Positions 35,447 through 44,201 are shown, numbered from the stretch's first letter. The stretch: 64,000 nucleotides of DNA from Sphingobium nicotianae (GCF_018603885.1 NZ_JAHGAW010000005.1:124001-188000); one strand, 5' to 3'. Notes: generated by a model not told the origin, from the sequence alone. Made by a program: numbers and translations.

Positions 35447-36445
35447 TCAGGCGTCGACTTCGAGGCTGGCGAAAGCCTCCGCGATCAACGCGACCGATCG
35501 TTTGCGGGCGTCGAAATCATAGGCCGGGCTGTGGACGATCACTTCGTCGACCCCCGTGCGCTTGATGAATTGGCGAATGCTGCGCGCCACCTCCTCGACC
35601 GTGCCGAAGGCGCTGCATTGCAGGGCCTGGCTCAGCGTGGCGGCAACGTTCATCGGCAGGCGTTCGAGATAATTCTCGACCGGCCTGGGGAGCTTGCCGG
35701 GGCGGCCGGTGCGCAGCGCCACGAAATTCTGCATGATCGAGCTGGCGATGAACACCGCTTCCTCGCTCGTGTCGGCGGCGACGGCGCTCATCGCGGCCGC
35801 GCAATACGGGGCTGACAGCCATGCCGACGGTTTGAAGTCGCGGCGGTATATCTCCAGCGCTTCGTCGAGCAGGTCGGGCGCGAAGTGGGACGCGAAGGCA
35901 TAGGGCATGCCGAAGGCGGCGGCGAGCTGGGCGCCATAGAGGCTGGAGCCCAGGATCCACATCTCGATGTCTGCACCCCGGCCCGGCACCGCGACCAGGC
36001 CGAGGTCCGGCTCGCCGGTGAAATGCGCGCGCAACTCGACCACGCCGCGCGGAAATTCCTCCGCCTCGTGCCGCTGATCGTGGCGCAGTGCCTGGGCGAG
36101 GCGGCCATCCGCACCTGGCGCGCGGCCGAGGCCGAGATCGACCCGACCCGGGAACAGTGCGTCGAGCGTGCCGAACTGCTCGGCGATGATGAAAGGCGAG
36201 TGATTGGGCAGCATGATGCCGCCCGATCCGACGCGGATATGGTTCGTGGCCCGGCCGGCTTCGGCGATGATGAGCGCGGTCGCGGCGGCGGCGACGCCCA
36301 CCATGCCGTGATGCTCGGCGATCCAATAACGATGAAAGCCCAGCGCCTCGACGTGCGCGGCCATCGGGCCGACCCGTCGGATCGCGTCGCCGCTGGTTTC
36401 ACCATCGATGACATTGACGAGGTCGAGGAAGGAGAGCTTGGTCAT
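35447..36445 (-). CDS. Luciferase-like monooxygenase (MsnO8-type LLM flavoprotein)
   Basis: A 332-residue LLM-class flavin-dependent oxidoreductase. Markers are HVEALGFHRYWIAEHHGM (near residue 31), VGSGGIMLPNHSPFIIAEQF (near 72) and LGLGRAPGADGR (near 105), the flavin phosphate region of the alkanal-monooxygenase-like family. It uses reduced FMN (or F420 in other groups) and O2 on an unknown substrate. It stands on the minus strand between the DSD1-type gene and a DUF3237 gene, 70 bases from the latter, possibly in a transcript starting at the serine hydrolase. No specific link to aromatics is visible. Confidence 0.8.
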   Translation of the reverse strand: MTKLSFLDLVNVIDGETSGDAIRRVGPMAAHVEALGFHRYWIAEHHGMVGVAAAATALIIAEAGRATNHIRVGSGGIMLPNHSPFIIAEQFGTLDALFPGRVDLGLGRAPGADGRLAQALRHDQRHEAEEFPRGVVELRAHFTGEPDLGLVAVPGRGADIEMWILGSSLYGAQLAAAFGMPYAFASHFAPDLLDEALEIYRRDFKPSAWLSAPYCAAAMSAVAADTSEEAVFIASSIMQNFVALRTGRPGKLPRPVENYLERLPMNVAATLSQALQCSAFGTVEEVARSIRQFIKRTGVDEVIVHSPAYDFDARKRSVALIAEAFASLEVDA

Positions 36446-36515
36446 GATGTGAAGATGGGCTGTTGCGTAGCGTTTCGCAACCAGCTCAGCGCACTTCCTC
36501 TTCGGAGGACGGCGC

Positions 36516-36977
36516 TCACGTCACCCGCCAGACCCAGAGCTTGATGCCGGCCGCATAGCGCGCGCCCGAGCAGACGAAGATGCTGCGGTTCATCCATTCG
36601 TAGCGTCCATTGGGCGCGATGAACTCCGGCACCGTGCGGAAATAATAGTCGGCCGGGTCGACCGCCTCGCCTGCCGCGAGCCGGGCCATGACTTCCGGGG
36701 GGCCATGCCGCAGGCCGCGATTGCGGATCTGGATGACGACATCGTCGTCGGTGCGGATCGCGTAGAGGGCGTCCGCGACAGTTACGCCGTCGTGGCGGGT
36801 GAGCTGCCAGTCCGAGGCATTGCCGATCAGGCTGCCCCGGATCAACGGCCCTTCGACCCGTCCGCCGGTCCGGATCGGGATGATCCGCCGGCTGCCGTCC
36901 ATCGTCTCACCGATCGGGATGGGCGGATCGAGCGCGCCCTCCGCCTCATAGACGAATTCGAGGCCGGGTTGAATCAT
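36516..36977 (-). CDS. DUF3237 protein
   Basis: 153 residues. The phrase GLEFVYEAEGALDPPIPIGE at the start, GGRVEGPLIRGSLIGNASDW (near 38) and DYYFRTVPEFIAPNGRYEWM (near 110) are the DUF3237 pattern, a single beta-barrel domain of unknown function often found near aromatic catabolic genes in proteobacteria. It contains no cysteine-based or hydrolase motif. It starts 12 bases after the serine hydrolase stop on the same strand, so the two are probably co-transcribed. Function unknown. Confidence 0.75.
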   Translation of the reverse strand: MIQPGLEFVYEAEGALDPPIPIGETMDGSRRIIPIRTGGRVEGPLIRGSLIGNASDWQLTRHDGVTVADALYAIRTDDDVVIQIRNRGLRHGPPEVMARLAAGEAVDPADYYFRTVPEFIAPNGRYEWMNRSIFVCSGARYAAGIKLWVWRVT

Positions 36978-36989
36978 GGCGCGCTCCTG

Positions 36990-38186
36990 TCAGCGTTGGG
37001 CAGTGATCGCCCTGAAATAGCGGATCGTTTCGGCATTGACCTGCGGCGGCACGTCCGGCGGATGATAGCTGAGCTTGACGATCACCGTGCGGGTCGCGGG
37101 ATGGACGTAGATCATCTGCCCGGCAAGGCCAACCGCGGCGAAGGCCCCTGGCTCGTCATCGACCTGCCAGAATTGCAGGCCGTAGCCGGGTCGGGCGTCG
37201 ACGCCGGTCGGGAGCATGGTGGTTGCCTGGCGCATCCAGCTTGCCGGCACGATCTGGACCTTGCCGCGCTTTCCCCCGGCGAGCATCAGCATGCCGAGGC
37301 GACCGAAATCGCGCAGCGTCGCATTATAGCCCATGCCGGAGAGCTCGCGGCCGACGCCGGCGGGGCCGTCCGCGATCCAGTAGCCGTCGGCCTCGGCGCC
37401 GAGTGGACCCCAGAGATTGGCCTGCATGAAGGCGGCAAGCGGCTGCTTCGTCGCCCGCTCGAGCGCCCAGCCGAGCACGGCGGTGTCGATCGTCGCATAA
37501 TTGAAGTGCGTGCCCTGCTCCCATTTGTGGCCGATCGTCCGCGCCGAATCGGCGAAGCGCACCTTGTTCAGCACGATGGCATTCTCGTGATTGATCGCGG
37601 CCGGGCTCGGATGGGCGCCGAAATCATAGCGCTCCTCATAGTCCACGCCCGATCGCATCTGCAGGATGTGGCGCAGCGTGACGCCGTCATAGCCGCCGCC
37701 CTTGAGCTCCGGCACGTAGGCGGTGACCGGATCGTCGATCGACCTGATCATGCCCTTGTCGAGCGCGATGCCGAGCAGCATCGAAGTGATCGACTTGGCC
37801 ATGGAGAAGCTGATGAAGCGCGTGCTTGCGTCCGAGCGGTTGCGATAATCCTCGAACAGGATCTTGCCGTCGCGGATGACCAGCAGGGCATTGGTGTAGC
37901 TATGCTCGGCCCAGGCGTCATAGCCGGGGGGCATGGTGAAGCCGGTGGCGCGGGGCAGTTGCCAGACCGGCCCGGCGCGCCTGACCGGGCGGGTATCGAA
38001 CATGCGGGCATTGTCGCGGAACGTGAAGCTGTTGATGGCCGGATTGAGCCATTCCCGCCGCATGGCGATGACGGCGGGAGAGGGGGAGGTGGTGCTGGGG
38101 GCTGGCGTGGCGGGCTGGGCCGGCACTGGCGAGCCCTGTGCCGCCAGCAATGCCATCGGCAAGGTCAAACGTGCGATCCGGCGCAT
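36990..38186 (-). CDS. Serine hydrolase, beta-lactamase / NylB-like family
   Basis: 398 residues with a signal peptide (ARLTLPMALLAAQGSPVPAQ). The class C beta-lactamase SxxK motif is SMAK with Ser128 and Lys131, the tyrosine motif is FNYATIDTAVLGWALE (near 230), and a late PGYGLQFWQVD / FAAVGLAGQMIYV region replaces the KTG box. The family includes esterases, D-aminopeptidases and 6-aminohexanoate-dimer hydrolase; substrate is not predictable. A periplasmic esterase cutting aromatic esters would suit the location. RBS GAGGAGAGAG. Confidence 0.8.
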   Translation of the reverse strand: MRRIARLTLPMALLAAQGSPVPAQPATPAPSTTSPSPAVIAMRREWLNPAINSFTFRDNARMFDTRPVRRAGPVWQLPRATGFTMPPGYDAWAEHSYTNALLVIRDGKILFEDYRNRSDASTRFISFSMAKSITSMLLGIALDKGMIRSIDDPVTAYVPELKGGGYDGVTLRHILQMRSGVDYEERYDFGAHPSPAAINHENAIVLNKVRFADSARTIGHKWEQGTHFNYATIDTAVLGWALERATKQPLAAFMQANLWGPLGAEADGYWIADGPAGVGRELSGMGYNATLRDFGRLGMLMLAGGKRGKVQIVPASWMRQATTMLPTGVDARPGYGLQFWQVDDEPGAFAAVGLAGQMIYVHPATRTVIVKLSYHPPDVPPQVNAETIRYFRAITAQR

Positions 38187-38224
38187 CTCTCTCTCCTCGT
38201 GTTCGGGGAGGCGCTCTGTCGGCT

Positions 38225-38391
38225 CCTCTCCCCTTGTGGGAGAGGATAGTGCAGCTTGCTGACGATGTTGGCTAGGGGAAGTTGGCTAGGGGAAGTTGGG
38301 GAGGGGAATGGACGCGAGGTAGCACCCCCCTCCAGCTTCGCCTCACGAGCACGCTCGCAAGGCCGGGTATCCTCTCCCGCAAGGGGAGAGG
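38225..38391. repeat. Intergenic inverted-repeat element (family G) with a tandem duplication
   Basis: CCTCTCCCCTTGTGGGAGAG with GATA, and on the right TATCCTCTCCCGCAAGGGGA with GAGG, are inverted copies with one mismatch. Between them TTGGCTAGGGGAAG is repeated twice in tandem (about 38270-38297) and begins a third partial time. The element separates the serine hydrolase from the dioxygenase. Confidence 0.7.
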
Positions 38392-38402
38392 CGTGTGCAT
38401 GG

Positions 38403-39872
38403 CTACGCTGCCAGCCCGATTTCCTCGGCATTCGCCCAGTTGCCGTGCAGGCCGAAGCGCAGCGCGAAGGGAATGTGGACCGTGGCGACCGGACCCTTCT
38501 CGATCTTGAGCGCTTCGAAGATCAGCAGGTCACTCTTATGCTCGTCGAGCCGGTTGCAGACCTGGACAATCCAGCCGTCGCCCTCGGGCGCATCCTTGCT
38601 GCGCGGAATGAAGGCCGGCTCCTGCAGCGAGCTTGTCGGGCCGCACCACCAGTGCTGCTCCTTCTTGGTTTCGTGATCGATCAGGAACAGGCAATTCATC
38701 AGGAAGCCGCCCGCCGAGCCGCCCTTGAGCTCCACCGGCCGCTTCATGTCCATTTCCAGCATCCAGCCGTAGCGATAGGGCAGGCCGGTCATGCGATCGT
38801 CGATGCGCGGGAATTCGCCGGCCGTCTCGGTGAGGCGGGTGACGCTCTCGAAGGCATCGGAATTGGAGGCCATGTCGACGGTCCAGCGGGTGAGCTTGCT
38901 CATCGCCTGCTGGGGATTGAAGGGCGCACCGTGCACGTCCGGGAAGAAGGGGAACATATTGTTCTCCGCCTCGGGCACGTCGATGCTGACCTTGGTTCCG
39001 TCCTGGAAGGCGTTCATGACATGGCTGGCGAAGCAATTGTCGCGCTTGAACCAGCGAATATCCTCCGCCTTCACGTCGTCGCGGCGCGGAATGATGCCGA
39101 GATAGACGGGCAAAGTGGTGTCGAAGCCGAAATGGGGCAGGCCCTTCTCGAGTCGCTCCCAGCTGCCGATCGACGGCACGATGTGGAGGACGAGATAGTC
39201 CTGCGTCACGCCGAAGTCGTGCATCATGCAGTAATAGGGCACCTTGAACCAGACTTCGCGGATGAGATCGCCTTGCGGGCTGACCTCATAATAGCAGACA
39301 TCGTCGGTGCAGAGACCCGAGGCGGCATAGCCGATCGCGATCATGTTGCCCGTCGCGGGGTCGATCTTGGGATGCGCCGTGAAGGTCTGGCCGGTCATCT
39401 TGCCGCCGAACTTCTCGAAGCCGATCGTCTCCATCGTGTCCGGCTCCATGACCAGCGCCGGGCTGTCCTCCTTCATCGCCCAGAGCTTGCCGGCATGGAT
39501 GAAGGCATTGGTGTTGGCGGTAGAGCGAATCTGGCCCTTGACCGACTCGTCGTCGGTCAGCGGGTTGCGATAGGCGCCGAACAGGCCCTTGTTGGCGGCA
39601 TTCTCCAGCTTCCACTTGTCGGTCTTGGCCCAGCGCTGGCGGATGTCGCACTGGCCGTCGTGGATGTGGAAGCGGGTGATCATCCCGTCGCCGTTGAAGC
39701 TGATGTCGTCACCCAGCCGCGGGGGGAATTGCGGATCCGGCTGGACGCGGAAGAAAGCGCCGTTCAGTTCCGGCGGGATCGTACCCTCATTCGCGAGATT
39801 GGGGATGTCGCACTCGATCCGTGACGGGGTGTTGAAGCCGGTGAAGGCCGGTGTATCCGGAAAATGTACCAT
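38403..39872 (-). CDS. Stilbene-cleaving carotenoid-oxygenase-family dioxygenase (NOV1/LSD type)
   Basis: 489 residues of the carotenoid cleavage oxygenase family. The four iron-binding histidines are His167 (TAHPKI), His218 (MMHDFG), His284 (ASHVMNAF) and His476 (GLHGNW). The residues known to bind the stilbene in Novosphingobium NOV1, Phe59, Tyr101 and Lys134, fall at the same numbers, so this is a lignostilbene-type enzyme rather than a carotenoid one. It cleaves the central double bond of 4-hydroxystilbenes with O2 into two aldehydes, such as vanillin. Such stilbenes arise from lignin phenylcoumaran or diarylpropane units. It is divergent from a MarR gene with an 88-base shared promoter region. 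Confidence 0.9.
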   Translation of the reverse strand: MVHFPDTPAFTGFNTPSRIECDIPNLANEGTIPPELNGAFFRVQPDPQFPPRLGDDISFNGDGMITRFHIHDGQCDIRQRWAKTDKWKLENAANKGLFGAYRNPLTDDESVKGQIRSTANTNAFIHAGKLWAMKEDSPALVMEPDTMETIGFEKFGGKMTGQTFTAHPKIDPATGNMIAIGYAASGLCTDDVCYYEVSPQGDLIREVWFKVPYYCMMHDFGVTQDYLVLHIVPSIGSWERLEKGLPHFGFDTTLPVYLGIIPRRDDVKAEDIRWFKRDNCFASHVMNAFQDGTKVSIDVPEAENNMFPFFPDVHGAPFNPQQAMSKLTRWTVDMASNSDAFESVTRLTETAGEFPRIDDRMTGLPYRYGWMLEMDMKRPVELKGGSAGGFLMNCLFLIDHETKKEQHWWCGPTSSLQEPAFIPRSKDAPEGDGWIVQVCNRLDEHKSDLLIFEALKIEKGPVATVHIPFALRFGLHGNWANAEEIGLAA

Positions 39873-39905
39873 GGCTTGCTCCTCTCGCTCAGATTTGTAT
39901 GCTAT

Positions 39906-39924
39906 GCTTACGAAATCGGCAAAG
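39906..39924. promoter_or_regulatory. Candidate regulatory element between the dioxygenase and MarR genes
   Basis: GCTTACGAAATCGGCAAAG agrees at 14 of 19 positions with GCCTATGAGATAGGCAAGG found before the GST pair at about 3 kb. Just upstream, ATTTGTA and TACGAAAT form an imperfect dyad. The location in a divergent promoter region supports a shared or autoregulatory operator. Confidence 0.35.
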
Positions 39925-39960
39925 TCTTTGCGCTAGATCAATCGGGGAGGCAATCGGTCC

Positions 39961-40491
39961 TTGGCGGAACGGGATTTGGAAGCGACGGAAAGGCAGCGTT
40001 CAGGGCATTCGGCAAACGTCGATTGCGCGAGCGACGCGGAGACGCGCGCGAGCGCGATGACCGGGGACGAGGCCGATCTTGGCGCCATCGACGACATCAT
40101 CGGCTTTCACATCCGCCTCGCCCATGGCGCGACCTACCGGCATTTCACCGAGACCTTCTCCGAGCTCGGCCTCACCCAGAAGATGGTCTCGGTGCTGTGG
40201 CTGATCGACGATCATCCGCACATCGCCCAAGCCGACATCGGCCGACGGCTGCAGATGGACCGTGCCACGACCATGGCGATCATCAACCGGCTGGAAGCCC
40301 GCTCGCTGCTCGTGCGCGGCGCATCCACGCTCGACCGGCGCCGGCAGACGCTGACCCTGACCGCGACGGGCCACGAAGCGCTGATCGAGGCGCGGCGCTG
40401 CATCGACGAGCATGAGCAATGGGTGCGCTCGCGCTTTACCAAGCGCGAAGCGACGTTGCTCATCGAGCTGTTGCGCCGTATTCACGAATAG
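39961..40491 (+). CDS. MarR-family transcriptional regulator
   Basis: About 176 residues from a TTG with GGGGAGG ten bases upstream; an ATG at 40057 would give 144 residues that still contain the whole domain and is an equal candidate. The winged helix runs VSVLWLIDDHPHIAQADIGR with recognition helix MDRATTMAIINRLEARSLL and the wing DRRRQTLTLT, which is the MarR DRR signature. MarR dimers repress until an aromatic ligand binds. It is divergent from the stilbene dioxygenase and just before an aromatic-acid transporter, the expected targets. SYK-6 DesR, which controls ligM, is also MarR-type, but identity is not claimed. Confidence 0.85.
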   Translation: MAERDLEATERQRSGHSANVDCASDAETRASAMTGDEADLGAIDDIIGFHIRLAHGATYRHFTETFSELGLTQKMVSVLWLIDDHPHIAQADIGRRLQMDRATTMAIINRLEARSLLVRGASTLDRRRQTLTLTATGHEALIEARRCIDEHEQWVRSRFTKREATLLIELLRRIHE

Positions 40492-40535
40492 GGACGGCGC
40501 TCCGCAGAAGCGCGCCAGCAGGAGGGGACAAAGAC

Positions 40536-41873
40536 ATGGTCGCGAACGACCCACGGCAGATCATCAACGACAATCCCATGTCCGCACGGCAGTGGATCGT
40601 CGTCGTCCTCATGATCTTCCTGAACGCGCTCGACGGGTTCGACGTGCTCTCCAGCGCCTTCGCGGCGCCGGGCATCACCAAGGAATGGGGCATTCCGCGC
40701 TCGCAGCTTGGCATCGTGCTCTCGGCGGAGCTGATCGGCATGGGCTTCGGCTCGATCCTGCTCGGCAGCCTCGCCGACAAGATCGGCCGCAAGCTCGACA
40801 TGATCATCTGCCTCGTGGTGATGGCGATCGGCATGTACATGGCCCATGCCGCCACCGGCGTGACCGAATTGACGCTCTGGCGCCTGATCACCGGCCTTGG
40901 CATCGGCGGCATGCTCGCGGCGACCAACGCGGTGACCGCCGAGGTCTCCAGCACCGCCTCGCGCAGCCTGGCCATGTCGCTCTACGTGATCGGCTACCCG
41001 CTTGGCGGCGTGATCGGAGGCTTCGCGGCGCAGGGCTGGCTGCTGGTCGAGTATGACTGGCGTGCCGTGTTCCTGTTCGGCGCCGTCGTGACCGCCGTGA
41101 TGATCCCGCTTGTCATGCTGCTGGTGCCGGAGACGCCGGCCTTCTTCGCCGCGCGCCGGCCCGAAGGGGCGGTCGCCAAGATCAACAAATCCCTTCGCGC
41201 TTTCGGCAAGCCGCAGATCAGCGACTTGCCGCCGGTTCCGGAGCAGGCGGCCAAGCCCAGGGTGACGGACATTCTCTCGAACCCGAGGCTGCGGCCGACC
41301 ACGCTGCTGCTGGCGTTCGGCTACATGTTCCACACGCTGACCTTCTACTACATCCTCAAGTTCGCCGTGCAGATCGTCGCCGATACCGGCTTCAGCCAGC
41401 CGCTGGCGGCGAGCGTGCTGACCTATGCCAACATCGGTGGCGCGGTCGGCGGCGCGCTGTTCGGCTTCCTGCTCAAGAAGTGGGACATCAAGGTGCCGAC
41501 GATCGTGATGTGCATCCTGGGCGTTCTTGCCGTCGCATGGTTCGGCCTGGGCCACGACACGCTCGGGCATTGGCGCCTGGCGGGCTTCTTCACCATGTTC
41601 TTCCTGAACGCCGCGATCGTGGGCTATTACGCCGCCTTCGCGCGCGGCTTCCCGGCCTATGCGCGCGCGACCGGCACCGGCTTCGTGCTCGGCGTCGGCC
41701 GCGCCGGCGCGGCGGGATCGCCGATCATCGCGGGCTTTCTGTTCGATGCGCTGGGCAAGGATCAGCTGCTCGCGGTGTCGCTGATCATGTGCGCCGGCGC
41801 GCTGATCGGCGCGGTGCTGGTCTGGCTGGTGCCGCTGCACGATGCTGACGAGGTGGTCGCGGGCCGGGCTTAG
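40536..41873 (+). CDS. Aromatic acid:H+ symporter (AAHS-type MFS)
   Basis: 445 residues, 12 membrane segments. The first helix has FLNALDGFDVLSSAFAAPGI with the DGxD motif that is essential in PcaK and BenK; the loop between helices 2 and 3 reads GSLADKIGRKLDM. Helix 4 carries LITGLGIGGMLAATNAVTAE. AAHS proteins take up protocatechuate, vanillate, benzoate and similar acids with protons. It follows the MarR gene by 44 bases, behind a strong AGGAGGGG site, and so probably shares its control. The exact acid is not predictable. Confidence 0.88.
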   Translation: MVANDPRQIINDNPMSARQWIVVVLMIFLNALDGFDVLSSAFAAPGITKEWGIPRSQLGIVLSAELIGMGFGSILLGSLADKIGRKLDMIICLVVMAIGMYMAHAATGVTELTLWRLITGLGIGGMLAATNAVTAEVSSTASRSLAMSLYVIGYPLGGVIGGFAAQGWLLVEYDWRAVFLFGAVVTAVMIPLVMLLVPETPAFFAARRPEGAVAKINKSLRAFGKPQISDLPPVPEQAAKPRVTDILSNPRLRPTTLLLAFGYMFHTLTFYYILKFAVQIVADTGFSQPLAASVLTYANIGGAVGGALFGFLLKKWDIKVPTIVMCILGVLAVAWFGLGHDTLGHWRLAGFFTMFFLNAAIVGYYAAFARGFPAYARATGTGFVLGVGRAGAAGSPIIAGFLFDALGKDQLLAVSLIMCAGALIGAVLVWLVPLHDADEVVAGRA

Positions 41874-41927
41874 CTAGGCTGGGTCGGGCCGGTCGCTGGA
41901 GACTGCGCTGTCGGGTGTAACCGGCAT

Positions 41928-42003
41928 GTGCTCCTGCGAAGGCAGGAGCCTAGGGCATAGCGGCGTTCCCTATCGCCCTGGGCTCCTGCCTTCGCAGGAG
42001 CAC
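41928..42003. repeat. Intergenic inverted-repeat element (family D)
   Basis: The arms GTGCTCCTGCGAAGGCAGGA plus GCCTAGGGC and the inverted copy on the right (one G/A difference) enclose about 20 bases. The same element occurs at 52.24 kb. Here it separates two convergent genes. Confidence 0.8.
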
Positions 42004-42025
42004 CGGTTCAGCTTACAGGGTAAGC

Positions 42026-43213
42026 TCAGGCAGCGCGCGCGGCGATCTTTCCGTCCAGGATCGTCGCAGCCGGGAAGAATTTGCACGTGGCGGGCCGCTT
42101 TTTGCCCGCCGTGTCGACCAGCTCGAACTGGCCCTGCCGCAGCTCCAGCACCGCGACATCGGCCGGTGCGCCCGGCGCCAGCGTGCCCCGCCCCTTGAAG
42201 AACGTGAAACTACGCGCGGCATTGATCGTCGCCATCGCCACCACCTGATCGAGCGGCACGCCGAGCGCGAGGACGTTCGACATGATCGTCGGCATGTTGA
42301 CGACGCCGGTCCTGTCGCCCGCGATCGTCCAGTCGGTCGAGACGGTATCGGGCAGGAAGCCCTGGCGGGCTGCCTGCTCGGCAACCTCCCAAAGCACATG
42401 CCCATGCGTGCCATGTCCCCAGTCGAAGCGCACGCAGCGTTTGCGGGCGGCGATCGCCTCTGGGATGACCCTGCCGTCGTCGCCGATGATCGCATGCGGC
42501 GGCGGAGCATACATGTGCGTCACGATGTCGCCTGGCTTCAGCAGATCGAGTAACTGCCCGAGGGGCGAGAAGGTGCCGCCGATATGGATCATCACGGGCA
42601 GGCCGAAGGCGCTGGCGGCCTGCTGTGCACGGCGCAGCACATCCAGGTCATGATCGCCGGCGATCGATCGGGAGAGCCGGGCCTTGACGCCGACGATCAC
42701 ATCGCGATGCGCTGCGATGGCCGCGCGCGCGGCCGCCGCGTCGGCAAGGCTGAGGTCCATCGTCTCACCCGCCGTCGTCATCACGCCCTTGCGACCGATA
42801 TTGAGCAGGAAGGCGGCTTTCTGGGGCGCGGCGCGCACGGCGGCGATGCCCTGGTCCACCGTCTCGGCGCCTTCCCAACCAGCCTCGATCCAGCCGGTCA
42901 CGCCCTCCGCGAGCATGAGACCGGCGCTGGCCGGGTCGACGCTCGCGTGGGTGTGAATGTCGATCAGGCCGGGTGTGACGAGCTTGCCGGTCGCATCGAG
43001 GATCTGTGCCGCGCCCGGATCGATGGTCTTGCCCATCGCCGCGATTTTTCCTCCGGCGATGGCGACGTCGAGCATCGCGTCGATCCCGCGCGCGGGATCG
43101 ATCACCCGGCCGCCCTTGATGACGAGGTCATAGCGGGGTGCCGCCGCCCAGCCGTGTGATGTGAGCGCGGCCGCCCCGGCCATCGCGATGAACGTGCGGC
43201 GTGCGATCGGCAT
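42026..43213 (-). CDS. Tat-exported amidohydrolase / deacetylase-like metallohydrolase
   Basis: About 395 residues. ARRTFIAMAGAAALTSHGWA is a Tat-like signal, so the enzyme is probably periplasmic. The mature part begins YDLVIKGGRVIDPARGIDAM and has the metal-binding GLIDIHTHAS (near residue 90), a candidate carboxylated Lys in VGVKARL (near 188), PVMIHIGGTF and DWGHGTHGH (near 280), with Asp in VSTDWT (near 305). The layout fits the deacetylase / dihydroorotase-like amidohydrolases. It follows fdhD but a repeat element intervenes, so it may not belong to the fds operon. Substrate unknown. Confidence 0.75.
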   Translation of the reverse strand: MPIARRTFIAMAGAAALTSHGWAAAPRYDLVIKGGRVIDPARGIDAMLDVAIAGGKIAAMGKTIDPGAAQILDATGKLVTPGLIDIHTHASVDPASAGLMLAEGVTGWIEAGWEGAETVDQGIAAVRAAPQKAAFLLNIGRKGVMTTAGETMDLSLADAAAARAAIAAHRDVIVGVKARLSRSIAGDHDLDVLRRAQQAASAFGLPVMIHIGGTFSPLGQLLDLLKPGDIVTHMYAPPPHAIIGDDGRVIPEAIAARKRCVRFDWGHGTHGHVLWEVAEQAARQGFLPDTVSTDWTIAGDRTGVVNMPTIMSNVLALGVPLDQVVAMATINAARSFTFFKGRGTLAPGAPADVAVLELRQGQFELVDTAGKKRPATCKFFPAATILDGKIAARAA

Positions 43214-43304
43214 GGCATTCTCCCGTTTTTCAGGGGCCGATCCTGTCGGAACGAGTGCGTCGTTGCTTGCATGATGCGGAAGAAGCGCAATCCCATGGCA
43301 TATC

Positions 43305-43388
43305 GTCATTCCCGCGAACGCGGGAATCCCGGGGCGTTCTCAGTACCCGGTTGCGTGGAAACTGGATTCCCGCGTTCGCGGGAATGAC
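43305..43388. repeat. Intergenic inverted-repeat element (family B, second copy)
   Basis: GTCATTCCCGCGAACGCGGG starts the left arm and the inverted copy ends the right arm, with about 35 bases between. It lies just past the fdhD stop codon and may limit read-through from the formate dehydrogenase operon. Confidence 0.8.
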
Positions 43389-43409
43389 GGTGAGGCAGGG
43401 CGATCCGGT

Positions 43410-44201
43410 CTACGCCGTCACCCGCAGCACTTCGTCGGGCCGCGCCAGCGCAAACAGGCTGAGCCCCGCCGCCTGCGCGCGCGCCGCCGCCATGCTCGTC
43501 GGCACGGAGATGGTGACCAAGGTCGTCGCGCCGGCGCGGACCGCCTTCTCGACGATCTCGTAGCTGCACCGGGCGGTGGAGAGGAGGAAGCCACCACCGA
43601 GCGGCTGGCCGGCGCGGGCCATGGCGCCGATCAGCTTGTCGAGCGCATTGTGGCGGCCGACATCCTCGCGCACGGCGATGATGCCGCCATCGGGCGCGAC
43701 ATAGGCGGCCGCGTGCATGCCGCCGGTGGCCCGGTTTCCGGGCTGGCGATCGCGCAAACCCTCCAGCGCGCGGAAGATGGCAGCCGGCTCGATCGGTGAA
43801 TGCGGTGCGACCGGGGGCAGGGGCTTGGCGATCACTTCGAGATTGTCGATGCCGCACAGGCCGCAGCTTGATTCCGCGACGCGGGTGCGCACGCGCTCTT
43901 CCAGCTTCTCCAGCGCCAGTGAGGTGATCGTCGCACGGGCGATCCAGCCCAGATCGGTTTCCGCGATGTCGATGCCGGTCACATCCTCGACGCGCGACGC
44001 GAGGCCCTCGGTCAGGGCGAAACCGGTGATGAAATCCTCAAGATCGGACGGCGACGCCATCATCACGGCGTAGGAAAGGCCGTTATATTCGAGCGCGACC
44101 GGGATTTCCGGCGCGAACGGCCGGTCGACCGGGCGGGCGGTGCCATCCGGTCTCAGGGCTGTGAGCGTTGCGGACGGTGCGACTGAGGGCGCGGTGGCCA
44201 T
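43410..44201 (-). CDS. fdhD: Formate dehydrogenase accessory sulfurtransferase
   Basis: 263 residues. The sulfur-carrying CxxC pair is Cys113 and Cys116 in ESSCGLCGIDN. GGMHAAAYVAPDGGIIAVRE (near 165) and DVGRHNALDKLIGAMARAG (near 185) are FdhD signatures. The protein moves sulfur from a cysteine desulfurase to the bis-MGD molybdenum cofactor, which formate dehydrogenases need for activity. It equals FdsC of the fdsGBACD operon of other bacteria and lies 12 bases after fdsD, consistent with one transcript. Confidence 0.9.
   Translation of the reverse strand: MATAPSVAPSATLTALRPDGTARPVDRPFAPEIPVALEYNGLSYAVMMASPSDLEDFITGFALTEGLASRVEDVTGIDIAETDLGWIARATITSLALEKLEERVRTRVAESSCGLCGIDNLEVIAKPLPPVAPHSPIEPAAIFRALEGLRDRQPGNRATGGMHAAAYVAPDGGIIAVREDVGRHNALDKLIGAMARAGQPLGGGFLLSTARCSYEIVEKAVRAGATTLVTISVPTSMAAARAQAAGLSLFALARPDEVLRVTA

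Noticed and set aside
35447..36445. Assigning the luciferase-like protein to aromatic degradation
   Set aside because: Only the general LLM fold is visible, and the minus-strand neighbours are not lignin enzymes.
39961..40491. Naming the MarR gene desR or the IclR gene desX
   Set aside because: Family and setting fit, but sequence identity to the SYK-6 regulators cannot be measured here, and their gene neighbours differ.
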